Shown: positions 1 through 9,574, numbered from the stretch's first letter. The stretch: DNA of 64,000 bases from Sulfurimonas hongkongensis (GCF_000445475.1 NZ_AUPZ01000013.1:62001-126000), one strand, 5' to 3'. The notes: a model not told the origin generated them from the letters alone. Numbers and translations are program-made.

Positions 1-855
1 CCAACCTATGAGTTTATGCAAGGCATTATTGGCAAAAGTTATGCTTTTGAGACGGCTCTTAGATACGGCATCTCAAATGCAATAGTTAGTGAAGCAAAAA
101 ATGTTTACGGGGACAACAGTGAAAGGCTAAATCTTCTTATAGAGCGAGGCTCAGAGCTTGAGCGAGAGTTAAAACAAAAGCATAAAAAAGTAGATGAAAA
201 GCTCAAATACTTAGATGCAAAAGAGCTTGACTTAAAAGCTCAAATAGAGAAGCTAAGAGCAGAACTTGAAAAAGAAAAAAAAGAGCTAAGATTTACTTAT
301 GAGATAGCTATAGATGAAGCAAAAAAAGCTGCAAAGGCAGGTGACACAAAAGCCATCCACAGAGCCATGAGCAAGGCAAATCAAAACCTGCCAAAAAACA
401 AAACTCAACCAAACTTAAATAGCCATGTTTACAAGGTTGGTGACTTTATAAAGTATAGAAATAACAAAGGTAGTATCATCTCTATAAAAGACAAAAAAGA
501 AGCACTTATAGAGGTTGGTGGCATGAGACTTAGAGTTAAAACAAAAGATTTAAAGCCCACTAAAAATATCTATATAAAACCACAAACTACTGTAAAAGTA
601 AATGTTGAAAAAAAAGCTGGCTTAAAATGTGATTTGCATGGTATGAGAGCAGAGGAAGCTGAGGAAGCTCTAGATAAGTTTCTCTCTGATGCACTGCTTA
701 ATGGTTGGGATGAAGTCATAATTTATCACGGCATAGGAACTGGTAAACTCTCATATGCAGTTAAAAACTTCCTTAAAGCCCATCCTAGGGTTAAAAAGTT
801 TGAAGATGCACCACAGCACATGGGTGGCTTTGGTGCAAAAGTAGTTTCACTTTAA
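1..855 (+). CDS. mutS2: Endonuclease MutS2, C-terminal part (5' end outside window)
   Basis: The reading frame is open from base 1, so only the last 284 residues are visible. They begin in the MutS-type ATPase domain (PTYEF, then GKSYAFETA). A long charged coiled coil follows (about residues 40-115), then a small beta-rich segment, and last an Smr nuclease domain with the diagnostic DLHGMR and HGIGTGKL motifs. MutS2 proteins act in suppression of recombination or in ribosome rescue rather than mismatch repair; this is family knowledge. An in-frame ATG at 16 is internal, not a start. The assignment is secure; the missing N-terminal part cannot be judged. Confidence 0.93.
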   Translation, partial: PTYEFMQGIIGKSYAFETALRYGISNAIVSEAKNVYGDNSERLNLLIERGSELERELKQKHKKVDEKLKYLDAKELDLKAQIEKLRAELEKEKKELRFTYEIAIDEAKKAAKAGDTKAIHRAMSKANQNLPKNKTQPNLNSHVYKVGDFIKYRNNKGSIISIKDKKEALIEVGGMRLRVKTKDLKPTKNIYIKPQTTVKVNVEKKAGLKCDLHGMRAEEAEEALDKFLSDALLNGWDEVIIYHGIGTGKLSYAVKNFLKAHPRVKKFEDAPQHMGGFGAKVVSL

Positions 856-908
856 ATGATTATTATGATAAAGTAGCGTACTTATTAAAAAGGTTAAAAA
901 GGTTTAGA

Positions 909-1340
909 ATGAAGATACTTATATCCCTTATACTAATGTTTACACTAGGGTTGTCTGCACAAATAGATGAATTTGCTCAAGAGGTAAAATACTTAAGAGA
1001 CTATACAAAGGCACTACAAGTTGCAAAAGAGCAAAACAAGCTTTTAATGTTTGTTGCTGTTGGGGATTACTGTCCTTGGTGTAAAAAATTTGAGAGAAAA
1101 ACTCTTAGCTCAAAAGAGATAAAAGCAAGGGTTTCAAACGAATTTGTACCTCTTATCATAGATAGAGTAAAGGATAAAGGAGCGTATCCACGAGAATTTT
1201 ACGCTAAAGTAGTTCCAACTGTTTTTTTTATAGATCCAAATACACAAAAGATAGTTTTTGAGTCTATGGGATACATGAAGCCTAGTGATTTTTCTGGCGA
1301 TTTAGACTCTGCAAAAGAAAATTTTATAAAGTATAAATAA
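909..1340 (+). CDS. Secreted thioredoxin-fold protein with CPWC site
   Basis: A 143-residue protein with an N-terminal signal peptide (MKILISLILMFTLGLSAQ) and a thioredoxin-like domain. The redox motif is C55-P-W-C58, and a cis-proline is found in KVVPTVFFID. It resembles the single-domain thioredoxin_7/SoxW-like group, which acts in the periplasm on disulfides. A ribosome site (AAAAAGG) lies six bases before the ATG. The stop codon overlaps the next start (TAATG), so the two are translationally coupled. The substrate is unknown. A role in cytochrome or sulfur-oxidation maturation is possible but has no local support. Confidence 0.8.
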   Translation: MKILISLILMFTLGLSAQIDEFAQEVKYLRDYTKALQVAKEQNKLLMFVAVGDYCPWCKKFERKTLSSKEIKARVSNEFVPLIIDRVKDKGAYPREFYAKVVPTVFFIDPNTQKIVFESMGYMKPSDFSGDLDSAKENFIKYK

Positions 1341-1777
1341 TGAAAAAATTTATCCTTTTTTTAATTATTACAAGTTCACTTTTGGGTGATACATTTTACA
1401 CACTAGATAATATCAAAAATCTTCGTATGTATATGACGACAAGTACCAACTTTTTAGGTAAAGAAAAGATAGCTGATATAGAAGAGATTGCGAAAAAGAG
1501 ACTCTTAAATGCTGGATTTGTTTTTGATGGAGATGATTCTGCTACTTTTATGATAAAAATAGAAGCCGTAGAGATAGAAGATACACAAGCTATCTATGTA
1601 GAAATTGGTATAGGAGAAGAGGTGAAAACTCTAAGAGAGGGTGATGTCTATAGTTTTGCTTTTACTTACCTAGCTAACGATCTTATAGAATCAGATGACC
1701 CATATTCAGATATATTAGAATCTTTAGACTTTTTGATGTCACAGTTTATAGAAGCTTATAAAATAGACAATGAGTAA
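1340..1777 (+). CDS. Small secreted protein of unknown function
   Basis: A 145-residue protein that I do not recognise. It has a short hydrophobic N-terminus (MKKFILFLIITSSLLG) typical of a signal peptide, and the rest is soluble and acidic. It overlaps the thioredoxin-fold gene by one base upstream and the flavoprotein gene by eight bases downstream, so the three form one tightly coupled operon. The segment around KRLLNAGFVFDGDDSATFMIKIE resembles the repeating beta-alpha pattern of small periplasmic lipoprotein-like proteins, but there is no lipobox. Function is open; periplasmic location is inferred from the signal peptide only. Confidence 0.7.
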   Translation: MKKFILFLIITSSLLGDTFYTLDNIKNLRMYMTTSTNFLGKEKIADIEEIAKKRLLNAGFVFDGDDSATFMIKIEAVEIEDTQAIYVEIGIGEEVKTLREGDVYSFAFTYLANDLIESDDPYSDILESLDFLMSQFIEAYKIDNE

Positions 1778-2951
1778 AAAAGTAGCCATCATAGGTGGTG
1801 GAGCTTCTGGGCTTTTGTGTGCTATAGAGTGTGCAAAAGAGTCTTGTAAAGTTGATGTTTTTGAGCAAAATGACAAGTGTGCTAAGAAGATTTTAGTGTC
1901 TGGAAATGGACGATGCAATATTACTAATAAAAACCTCACAACTTATGACTACTTTGGGCAAAATCCTCATTTTGCAAAAGATGCCATAGAGGGATTTGGA
2001 TATAAAGAGTTCAGTAACTTTGCATCTAGCTTTGGTCTAATACTCAACACACTCGATGATGGAAGAGCTTATCCCCTTAGCAATGAATCAAAGAGCGTAG
2101 CCACACTTCTTACAACTTATGCAACAAATCTTGGTGTTAAGATCTACACAAGCACTAAGATAAAAAACATAAAAGAGTTGCTAAAAAACTATGACGCTGT
2201 GGTTGTGGCGACTGGCTCATGTGCAGCCGAGCATCTAGGTGGATGCGCGGATGGATATGAGTTTGCAAAAGAGTTTGGGCACAACATCATTGCAACTTAC
2301 CCCTCACTTGTTCAACTTCATCTAAATTCTACTATAGCTCACAAAATGAGTGGAGTTAAAACACAAGGTGAAGTTACACTTTTAGTCAATAACAAAAAAG
2401 ATATCTCAATTTGCGGAGATATCTTGTTTACAAACTATGGAGTTTCAGGTTTTGCCATACTAGACATCTCTCAAAGAGCGAGTAAAGCACTTTTAGAATA
2501 TGCTAAGGTTGGTATATCTATAAACCTCCTTCCATCATACAACACTCAAAAACTCTCAACTCACATAACAAACCTAGCCAAAGCTATGCCAAATCTTAGT
2601 GTTTTTGATATCTTAATAGGTCTAGTACCCCTAAAGATAGCTCAAGGTATTCTTCAAACTCTTGTGATTTCTAAAAGCACAAAAATAGACACAAAACTTA
2701 GTAAAAAAATAGCAAATCAGATGCTAAATTGGCGTTTTGAAGTGACTAGCACCCATGGTTTTCGTCATTCTGAAGTAAGTGGTGGCGGAGTTGATGTAAG
2801 TGAGATAAACCCAAAAACTTTTGAGTCACTAAAGCAAAAAAATCTCTACTTTTGCGGAGAAGTTTTAGATATTGTAGGAAAGCGAGGCGGATACAACTTT
2901 GCATTTGCATGGGCTAGTGGATATCTTTGTGCAAAAGATATAATAAAGTAA
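1770..2951 (+). CDS. HI0933/YhiN-family FAD-dependent oxidoreductase
   Basis: A 393-residue flavoprotein. The N-terminus carries the Rossmann dinucleotide motif GGGASG (residues 9-14), followed by the family signature KKILVSGNGRCNITN. The C-terminus has the second FAD-contact region (LYFCGEVLDIVGKRGGYNFAFAWASG). Length and motifs match the HI0933 family of BaiN-like flavoproteins, which lack a firmly assigned reaction in most bacteria. It starts inside the preceding small secreted gene. The protein itself has no signal peptide and is presumably cytoplasmic. Confidence 0.88.
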   Translation: MSKKVAIIGGGASGLLCAIECAKESCKVDVFEQNDKCAKKILVSGNGRCNITNKNLTTYDYFGQNPHFAKDAIEGFGYKEFSNFASSFGLILNTLDDGRAYPLSNESKSVATLLTTYATNLGVKIYTSTKIKNIKELLKNYDAVVVATGSCAAEHLGGCADGYEFAKEFGHNIIATYPSLVQLHLNSTIAHKMSGVKTQGEVTLLVNNKKDISICGDILFTNYGVSGFAILDISQRASKALLEYAKVGISINLLPSYNTQKLSTHITNLAKAMPNLSVFDILIGLVPLKIAQGILQTLVISKSTKIDTKLSKKIANQMLNWRFEVTSTHGFRHSEVSGGGVDVSEINPKTFESLKQKNLYFCGEVLDIVGKRGGYNFAFAWASGYLCAKDIIK

Positions 2952-2955
2952 ATTT

Positions 2956-2988
2956 TAGTAAAATCTAACAAAGACTTTACTATTTTTT
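2956..2988 (+). terminator. Weak intrinsic terminator after the flavoprotein gene
   Basis: TAGTAAA (2956-2962) pairs with TTTACTA (2976-2982) and is followed directly by six T residues. The stem is AT-only apart from one G-C pair, so termination would be inefficient. The next gene starts 18 bases later and may be partly co-transcribed. Confidence 0.4.
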
Positions 2989-3005
2989 AAAAATTGGAGT
3001 AAGTT

Positions 3006-3800
3006 ATGAAAACTGAAAAAGACATTATACTACTTAGTATAAAAGACTTCTTATCGCTAAAGATGTTAAAGTACTCTTTGGCTCCTTTTTTTATCACTTT
3101 AATTTTAATGTATATTTTGTTTTTTATTTTTGCTGGGATGGGAGTTGATAGTTTAGCTGAGATGCAAGTACAATCGACTCAAACTACAATACAAAATGGC
3201 ATCCCTCACACACAGAGCGTAACTACAATGGTTGAGGGTAATTCCGTAGTGGAGTATTTGATGAGCTTTGCCATTACTTCTTGGCTTGCTACATTTTTCA
3301 TCTATGCTATTGGAGGGTTTTTAACCCTTTATATCTCTATCTTTATAGCGATTATTGTTATAGGGTTTTTAACACCTTTTGTGCTTCGTGAACTTCAAAA
3401 GAGACACTATCAAGATATAAAACTCATAGGTTACTCTAATCTGCTTACTGACCTGTTTCTTGTTGTGAAATGGGCTGTGATTATGATACTACTTTTTATA
3501 GCTTTAATCCCTTTTTATTTTATCCCCATAGTAAATATAGTAGCATTTAATCTCCCTCTATATTACTTTTTTCATAAGATGCTAAAGTTTGATATTTCAT
3601 CAAATATCTGCACAAAACAAGAGAGCAAACAGATAGACTACTTTTTATCTAACAAACTAAGACTAAAAACTCTAAGCCTCTATCTTATCTCACTTGTTCC
3701 ATTTGCTATATTTTTTGGAGCTGTTTTATTTGTAATATATCTAGGTCATACTTACTTTTTAGAGGTAAAAAAACTTCGTAGCGCGGAGTCAACCCTCTGA
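3006..3800 (+). CDS. EI24-domain integral membrane protein
   Basis: A 264-residue protein with four or more hydrophobic segments (about residues 19-43, 88-128, 148-185 and 224-250). The stretch LKMLKYSLAPFFI near the start and the later FIALIPFYFIPIVN and LPLYYFFHKML match the EI24/CysZ-like membrane family common in Campylobacterota. CysZ proteins move sulfate; whether this one transports anything cannot be said. The start follows TTGGAG at a good distance. Its 3' end overlaps the convergent helicase gene by 12 bases. Confidence 0.75.
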   Translation: MKTEKDIILLSIKDFLSLKMLKYSLAPFFITLILMYILFFIFAGMGVDSLAEMQVQSTQTTIQNGIPHTQSVTTMVEGNSVVEYLMSFAITSWLATFFIYAIGGFLTLYISIFIAIIVIGFLTPFVLRELQKRHYQDIKLIGYSNLLTDLFLVVKWAVIMILLFIALIPFYFIPIVNIVAFNLPLYYFFHKMLKFDISSNICTKQESKQIDYFLSNKLRLKTLSLYLISLVPFAIFFGAVLFVIYLGHTYFLEVKKLRSAESTL

Positions 3801-5876
3801 ATCTAGCTTCTCTAACTCTTTTTGTAACATGGCTTGGTAGGCATCATCTTTTGCAACTAAACCAGCCTCATATAAAAATTGTGATGCTATAAAATTTTGT
3901 TTTTTTATCTTATCATATCTTGCAAAACTAAGATATAAAATATCTTTTGCACGAGTAACTGCCACATAAAAGAGTCGTCTCTCTTCATCTAATGAACCAC
4001 CTCTTTGCATAAGTTTTCTGTTTGGAAATCTTCCATCCATCAAGTCAATTATATAGACCTCTTTGTACTCTAAGCCTTTAGATGCATGAACACTTAGCAG
4101 ATTAACACCCTCCCCTTGTGTTAAGTCAGAAGAGCCTAAAATCATAGCATTTAAAAACCTATCATGCTCCGAATATGGTTTAGATAGCTCCTCTAAGAGT
4201 ATCATTTTTCGCTCTATTTTTATGAGTGATTCACTCTTTTGCTTCTCATCTACAGTGCCATCTTTGAGTTGTGCTCTTTTGTTTGAGAGCAACTCTCTTA
4301 TATATTTAAAAATAGTCGATGATGCTATCTTTTTTACAATTGTCCTAGGCTGTTTTATACCCTTTAAATCACGATACAAAAGATAAAAATCATGCAAAAA
4401 CATAGCACTATCTTTTGTAAGCTTTGGATGCTTTAGTATTGGATTTTTCATAAACTTTGTTTCAAATCCAAGCTTTGCAAATTTACCAACAGCACCTAAC
4501 TCTAAAAAATCATCAAAAAGACCTAGTTGATGGTTTAGTTTTCTTTTTTCAAAAGGATTTTTGATAGACTCATCAGGAGCATAAAGACCATAAAATATGC
4601 TTCCATGTCCTAAAGTTTTTAGAGCTATATATATCTCCTTTGCCATAGCACTACCAATGCCACGAACAAACTCAAAAAGGTGGATAAAAGACATCATATC
4701 AGACTCATTTACTAAAAGAGTATAAAAGTCTAAAACCGCTTTAACTTCTTTTGCATCAAAAAAACTTGTCCCACCCTTTCTTTTACAAGGGATGTCTAAT
4801 TCTCTTAAGCCCACCTCAATGCCATCAGCTGAGGAATTATTTCTAAAGATAACAGCTATCTCCTCTCTTGGAGTTTGTGACTCTCTAATCTTTGCTGCGA
4901 TTGCATGGTATTGATCAAAAAGTTCATCATAGACCAAAAGTGTAGGTGAGTGTGCACTTTGAAGTCTTGTGACTTCAAGTTGTTTTGGGTAGATTCTCTC
5001 ATTATGCTCTATTACTTTAGTTGCCAGTGAGAGAATTGATAAGCTAGAACGATAGTTTTTTGTAAGTGTGTGAACTTTTGCACCAGCAAACTTAGTTGTA
5101 AAAGAGCCGATGATTGAGATATCTGCACCATTAAAAGCGTAAATACTCTGATCATAATCTCCAACACAAAAGAGTGATGGCGGATTTATCGCATCTATAA
5201 GTGTGCCTTGAAGAGCGTTTGTATCTTGATACTCATCGACTAAAACCTCTCTGTAGCCTAGCTCCTTAGTTTTGCAAAGTTTTCTAAAGTTTAGTAACAA
5301 ATCATTAAAGTTTACAAAGCCATACTCTTTTTTTAAAGCTTCAAACTCATCCACAATATCCGCATAGATAAGTGCAAAAAGTTCATGTTCTGGGTACTTC
5401 TCTACTATCCAATCCTCAAAATGCATCACTAACTCTGTATTTTGATAAAAAGAGTACAAATCATAAAGATAGTTTCCACCATAAGGAGTGATCTCTGCGC
5501 CAATATGTTCAAATGAGCGTTTTTCAAAAACACTTCTAAAGAGAGTTTTTAGCTCTCTTTGCTGTTTTAAGATGACTCTAGTTTGAGTCTTTTTAAGCCA
5601 TCTATAACTAACCGCATGAAATGTTCCCGCATCTATCTTAGTTGCTATCTCTTTTCCAAAAAATTCTGCAACTCTCTCAACCATCTCTTGAGCAGCTTTG
5701 TTTGTAAATGTAAGTAGTAAAATCTCTTGTGGTTGTATGCTATTTTTTAAAAGATGTGCTATTCGCCCAACTATAGTAGAAGTTTTTCCAGTTCCAGCAG
5801 ATGCAATGATAAGATTTTGTGCTTCTTGTGATGTTGCAGCGATATACTGCTCTTTGTTTAATCTCGATAGTGGCAA
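3789..5876 (-). CDS. UvrD/Rep-family ATP-dependent DNA helicase
   Basis: A 695-residue superfamily 1A helicase. Visible motifs in order: Q-motif region NKEQ, Walker A SAGTGKTS (about 27-34), motif Ia LLTFTNKAAQEM, Walker B DEYQDTN, motif III VGDYDQSIYAFNGA, motif IV NYRSS, motif V LLSVHASKGLEYKEVYI and motif VI VAVTRAKDILYLSFAR. It unwinds DNA 3'-5' in repair or replication restart. The start is TTG at 5876, supported by AAAGG six bases upstream; no nearby ATG fits. It could be named pcrA, uvrD or rep; length and motifs do not separate these. Confidence 0.92.
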   Translation of the reverse strand: MPLSRLNKEQYIAATSQEAQNLIIASAGTGKTSTIVGRIAHLLKNSIQPQEILLLTFTNKAAQEMVERVAEFFGKEIATKIDAGTFHAVSYRWLKKTQTRVILKQQRELKTLFRSVFEKRSFEHIGAEITPYGGNYLYDLYSFYQNTELVMHFEDWIVEKYPEHELFALIYADIVDEFEALKKEYGFVNFNDLLLNFRKLCKTKELGYREVLVDEYQDTNALQGTLIDAINPPSLFCVGDYDQSIYAFNGADISIIGSFTTKFAGAKVHTLTKNYRSSLSILSLATKVIEHNERIYPKQLEVTRLQSAHSPTLLVYDELFDQYHAIAAKIRESQTPREEIAVIFRNNSSADGIEVGLRELDIPCKRKGGTSFFDAKEVKAVLDFYTLLVNESDMMSFIHLFEFVRGIGSAMAKEIYIALKTLGHGSIFYGLYAPDESIKNPFEKRKLNHQLGLFDDFLELGAVGKFAKLGFETKFMKNPILKHPKLTKDSAMFLHDFYLLYRDLKGIKQPRTIVKKIASSTIFKYIRELLSNKRAQLKDGTVDEKQKSESLIKIERKMILLEELSKPYSEHDRFLNAMILGSSDLTQGEGVNLLSVHASKGLEYKEVYIIDLMDGRFPNRKLMQRGGSLDEERRLFYVAVTRAKDILYLSFARYDKIKKQNFIASQFLYEAGLVAKDDAYQAMLQKELEKLDSEG

Positions 5877-5907
5877 GTTTTACCTTTAGGATAGAAGTTC
5901 AAATGTG

Positions 5908-5913
5908 ATTATA
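5908..5913 (-). promoter_or_regulatory. Probable -10 box for the helicase gene
   Basis: On the minus strand this reads TATAAT within TTGTATAATCAC, about 30 bases before the TTG start. No convincing -35 is seen, which is usual for sigma-70 promoters in this group. Confidence 0.5.
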
Positions 5914-6007
5914 CAAGTTAAAGCTTTGCTTACTTTTATCCATCAGACTTTGCCTAATACTTGTATTTAAAATGTCGATAAAATAGGAGACTGTTATTTA
6001 AATGTGT

Positions 6008-6013
6008 TATAAT
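6008..6013 (+). promoter_or_regulatory. Probable -10 box for the diguanylate cyclase gene
   Basis: TATAAT lies within TGTTATAATGAC, about 36 bases before the chosen ATG at 6050. An in-frame ATG at 6002 overlaps this box and would be upstream of the transcript start, which is one reason to reject it. Confidence 0.5.
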
Positions 6014-6049
6014 GACAGTCACAATCAACTCTTTTTAAGGCAACAAGTC

Positions 6050-6871
6050 ATGCATTCTAACAATGATATATTAAAAATTATCTCTAGCCAGACAAAAAGT
6101 TCTATAAATGAGATCTCAGTTGTAACGCCTAGCATGTATGCTGCCATATTTTCTAAGTTTGCAAATGCGCACGGCACAGTGCTTGGTAATGAAAGTGAAC
6201 TCGCTAAGAATCTACTCATAAATGAATGTGCTCATCTAACAAGCCTTCAAGATCAAGCTTCTAAAAGTGCGATGCAACTAAGCAAATCTACTTCAAAAGC
6301 CATAAGTGCCATAAAAGAAAAAGATGATAAATTGCTTGAAAATGTACTCGAAGAGACTCAAAAACTTCGTCTTGAGGTAGAAAAACTAAAAGAGTCAGTA
6401 TATAAAGACACTCTAACAAATGTACAAAACAGAAAGTGGTTAAATGACAACTTTTTAAAAGATGATGCTCAAAAGTTTAGAGATAGTGGGACTTTAGCTA
6501 TCGTTGATCTCAACTATTTTAAAATAATAAATGACACTTTTGGCCATGTCATAGGCGATAAGGTTCTAATTTACATTGCAAGTGAGCTCAAAAAAACTAG
6601 AAATAGCATTGTACGCTATGGCGGAGATGAGTTTATTTTACTCTTTGACAAGAATGTCTCTGCACAAAAGGCTAAAGAGATTTTAGATGAACTTAGAGAA
6701 AAAATACTCTCAAAAAGATTAAAAGCTAAAGAGGAGATGTTTCAAGTTAGCTTCTCTTTTGGTGTGAGCGAGTATGAAGCTTCTCAAAAATTTTCAAATA
6801 TAATAGAAAAAGCGGATAAAAATATGTATGAAGATAAGATGGCAATCAAGCAAAGAGTTACCGGCATCTAA
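6050..6871 (+). CDS. Diguanylate cyclase (GGDEF protein)
   Basis: A 273-residue soluble protein from the chosen start. The N-terminal 120 or so residues are helical with no recognisable sensor domain. They are followed by a complete GGDEF domain: DTLTNVQNRKWLNDN near its start, an intact RYGGDEF active site, and FSFGVSEY near the end. It should make cyclic di-GMP from two GTP. The ATG at 6050 is preferred because AAGG lies nine bases upstream; the ATG at 6002 has no ribosome site and overlaps a -10 box. No I-site RxxD is obvious before the active site. It stands alone between the helicase and valS. Confidence 0.87.
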   Translation: MHSNNDILKIISSQTKSSINEISVVTPSMYAAIFSKFANAHGTVLGNESELAKNLLINECAHLTSLQDQASKSAMQLSKSTSKAISAIKEKDDKLLENVLEETQKLRLEVEKLKESVYKDTLTNVQNRKWLNDNFLKDDAQKFRDSGTLAIVDLNYFKIINDTFGHVIGDKVLIYIASELKKTRNSIVRYGGDEFILLFDKNVSAQKAKEILDELREKILSKRLKAKEEMFQVSFSFGVSEYEASQKFSNIIEKADKNMYEDKMAIKQRVTGI

Positions 6872-6894
6872 GAATAGCCTCACTTCTTTTTAGA

Positions 6895-6900
6895 TATAAT
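6895..6900 (+). promoter_or_regulatory. Probable -10 box for valS
   Basis: TATAAT in TAGATATAATCGCG, 36 bases before the valS ATG. The ribosome site AAGG (6925-6928) lies eight bases before the start. Confidence 0.55.
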
Positions 6901-6936
6901 CGCGAAAAAATAAGAGATTATTATAAGGCTAAAGAG

Positions 6937-9561
6937 ATGCAAGATGGCTACAAACCGCAAGAGATAGAAAACAGATATTATAAGATATGTGAAGATAGAG
7001 GATACTTTGAAGTAGATGGCAACTCTGCTATCCAACAAGAGAGTAAAACATTCTCCATCATGATGCCACCTCCAAACGTCACAGGACGCCTGCACATCGG
7101 TCACGCACTTACATTTACACTTCAAGATATTATCACGAGATATAAAAGAATGGACGGCTATAAAACTCTTTGGCAACCAGGGACTGACCATGCAGGAATT
7201 GCAACTCAAAATGTAGTTGAAAAACAACTTCTAGCTGAGGGAACAACTAAAGAAGAGATAGGAAGAGAAGCATTTTTAGAGCGTGCTTGGAAGTGGAAAG
7301 AAAAGTCCGCTGGTATCATGACAAATCAACTCCGTAAAATGGGGGTAACTCCTGCATGGAAGCGAGAGAGATTTACTATGGACGCTGGACTTCAAAAGTC
7401 AGTTAAAGAGGCATTTGTGCATCTTTATAATGATGGACTAATCATCCGTGGAAACTACATGGTTAACTGGTGTACACATGATGGAGCATTAAGTGATATA
7501 GAAGTTGAACATGAAGACCATGATGGTAAGTTTTATCATATAAAGTATCCTTTTGCTGATGGGAGTGGCTTTGTAGAAGTTGCTACTACAAGACCTGAGA
7601 CATATTTTGGAGACAGTGCAGTTATGGTTCATCCAGATGATAAGCGTTATAAAGACCTTGTAGGTAAGAAAATTCGCCTTCCACTACTTCAAAGAGAAGT
7701 AGCTATTATCGCTGATGAGCATGTTGATATGGAGTTTGGAACTGGAGTTGTTAAGGTAACTCCTGCACATGACCAAAATGACTATGAGGTTGGAAAGAGA
7801 CATGACTTAGAGTTCATAACAGTTTTTGATGAAAAAGGAATTCTTAACGATTACGCAGAAGAGTTTAAAGGCTTAGAGCGTCTGCAAGCTCGTGACATCA
7901 TCGTTAAGAGACTTGATGAAGAGGGTTATATAGTTAAAATAGAAGACCATAAACATCAAGTTGGACACTGTTACAGATGTAAAAATATCGTTGAACCATA
8001 TATCTCTAAACAGTGGTTTGTAAGAAAAGAAGTTGCCACAAAGTCAATAGAAAAAACCAACAGTGGTGAAGCTAAGTTTTTCCCACCGCACTGGATAAAC
8101 TCTTACAACGCTTGGATGGGAGACTTAAGAGATTGGTGCATCTCTCGCCAGCTTTGGTGGGGACATCAGATTCCAGTCTTTTACTGCGGAGATTGTGACC
8201 ATGAGTTTGCATCTCTAAAAGATAATCCTAAAGCTTGTCCTAAGTGTGCCTCTAAAAACTTAACTCAAGACCCAGATGTACTTGATACTTGGTTTAGTTC
8301 TGCTCTTTGGCCTTTTTCTACTCTAGGTTGGGGAAATGGTGACACTGAGATGGACAAACTTTTTCAATCAGATGATATGAAAGAGTTCTATCCAAACTCA
8401 CTTCTGATAACTGGCTTTGATATTCTCTTTTTCTGGGTAGCTAGAATGATGATGATGGGTGAGAACTTTAACAAAGAGCTTCCTTTTAACCATATCTATC
8501 TTCATGCCCTAGTTCGTGATGAGCATGGTAATAAGATGAGTAAGTCAAGAGGAAATGTTATAGACCCTCTTGAAACAATAGAGAAATACTCTGCTGATAT
8601 TTTAAGGTTTACCCTAGCAATATCAGCTGCTCAAGGTCGCGATATTAGAATGAGTGAAGAAAAATTAGAGTTAAACCGTAACTTTACAAACAAACTCTAC
8701 AACGCTTCAAAATATCTTCAAATGAATGTAGATATATTCCCTGATATGAAAGGTTTTTGTGTTGAGACTAACCTTGGTCGCTACATGATGTCAAGACTAA
8801 ACCTTGCTACAAAAGAAGTTAGATCTGCTCTAGATGAGTATAAGTTTAACGATGCTGCTAGTGTTATGTATAGATTTTTATGGAATGAGTTTTGTGACTG
8901 GGGAATAGAGCTTAGTAAAGCTGATAAAGCCTCTATAGTAGAGCTTGGTGCTATATTTAAAGAAGCTATGAAACTTCTGCACCCTTTCATGCCTTTTATT
9001 ACAGAGTTTTTATACCATGAACTCTCAGGAACTACACTAGAAGACTCTGAGTCTATCATGATATCTCCTTATCCAACAAAGACAAAACAGAGAAAAGAAG
9101 AGAAGAAGTTTGAAATAATCATGGATGCTATAGTCTCCATAAGAAGAGCGAAAGTTCTTGTTGATTTGGCAAACCAGAAGATTGCAAAGGCTTATGTAAA
9201 AATCGATGGCATCTCAGACAGAGACAAAGAGATGATGTTGCCTTTTATAGCAAGGCTTGCAAAGGTTGATGAAGTTGAATTTTGTGATGAAAAAATCGAA
9301 GATGCTGTGAGCGATATAGCTGATAGTTGTGAGACTTTTATACCAACTGAAAGTATAGATCTAACTCCAATCATCTCTAAACTTACAAAACAAGATGAAA
9401 AGTTACAAAAAGAGATAGACAAACTAAGCTCAATGTTAAATAATGAAAGATTTGTCTCAAATGCTCCGCAAGATGTTTTAGATAAAAACCGCGAAGCACT
9501 GAGTGATACTACTCTTAAACAAACAAAGGTAAAAGAACAACTAGACTCTCTTAAGATTTAA
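6937..9561 (+). CDS. valS: Valyl-tRNA synthetase
   Basis: An 874-residue class I synthetase that charges tRNA-Val. The catalytic domain has the HIGH-type motif GRLHIGHAL (in PPPNVTGRLHIGHAL) and an intact KMSKSRGNV. The editing domain with VEVATTRPETYFGDSAV lies between them. A zinc-ribbon-like CYRCKN and CGDCDH...CPKCASKN pair is visible before KMSKS. The C-terminal coiled coil (LTKQDEKLQKEIDKLSSML) is the usual ValRS tail arm. Length is normal. The downstream neighbour is convergent. Confidence 0.97.
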   Translation: MQDGYKPQEIENRYYKICEDRGYFEVDGNSAIQQESKTFSIMMPPPNVTGRLHIGHALTFTLQDIITRYKRMDGYKTLWQPGTDHAGIATQNVVEKQLLAEGTTKEEIGREAFLERAWKWKEKSAGIMTNQLRKMGVTPAWKRERFTMDAGLQKSVKEAFVHLYNDGLIIRGNYMVNWCTHDGALSDIEVEHEDHDGKFYHIKYPFADGSGFVEVATTRPETYFGDSAVMVHPDDKRYKDLVGKKIRLPLLQREVAIIADEHVDMEFGTGVVKVTPAHDQNDYEVGKRHDLEFITVFDEKGILNDYAEEFKGLERLQARDIIVKRLDEEGYIVKIEDHKHQVGHCYRCKNIVEPYISKQWFVRKEVATKSIEKTNSGEAKFFPPHWINSYNAWMGDLRDWCISRQLWWGHQIPVFYCGDCDHEFASLKDNPKACPKCASKNLTQDPDVLDTWFSSALWPFSTLGWGNGDTEMDKLFQSDDMKEFYPNSLLITGFDILFFWVARMMMMGENFNKELPFNHIYLHALVRDEHGNKMSKSRGNVIDPLETIEKYSADILRFTLAISAAQGRDIRMSEEKLELNRNFTNKLYNASKYLQMNVDIFPDMKGFCVETNLGRYMMSRLNLATKEVRSALDEYKFNDAASVMYRFLWNEFCDWGIELSKADKASIVELGAIFKEAMKLLHPFMPFITEFLYHELSGTTLEDSESIMISPYPTKTKQRKEEKKFEIIMDAIVSIRRAKVLVDLANQKIAKAYVKIDGISDRDKEMMLPFIARLAKVDEVEFCDEKIEDAVSDIADSCETFIPTESIDLTPIISKLTKQDEKLQKEIDKLSSMLNNERFVSNAPQDVLDKNREALSDTTLKQTKVKEQLDSLKI

Positions 9562-9567
9562 GAGAGT
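9545..9567. terminator. Inverted repeat between valS and the convergent usp gene
   Basis: ACTCTCTTA (9545-9553) pairs with TAAGAGAGT (9559-9567) around a 5-nt loop. A run of six T follows about ten bases later on the plus strand. It includes the last valS codons. The T run is not directly adjacent, so termination is only likely, not certain. Confidence 0.35.
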
Positions 9568-9574
9568 TAGAGAG

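Noticed and set aside
6002-6049. Diguanylate cyclase start at ATG 6002
   Set aside because: No ribosome site and overlap with a -10 box; ATG 6050 has AAGG nine bases upstream.
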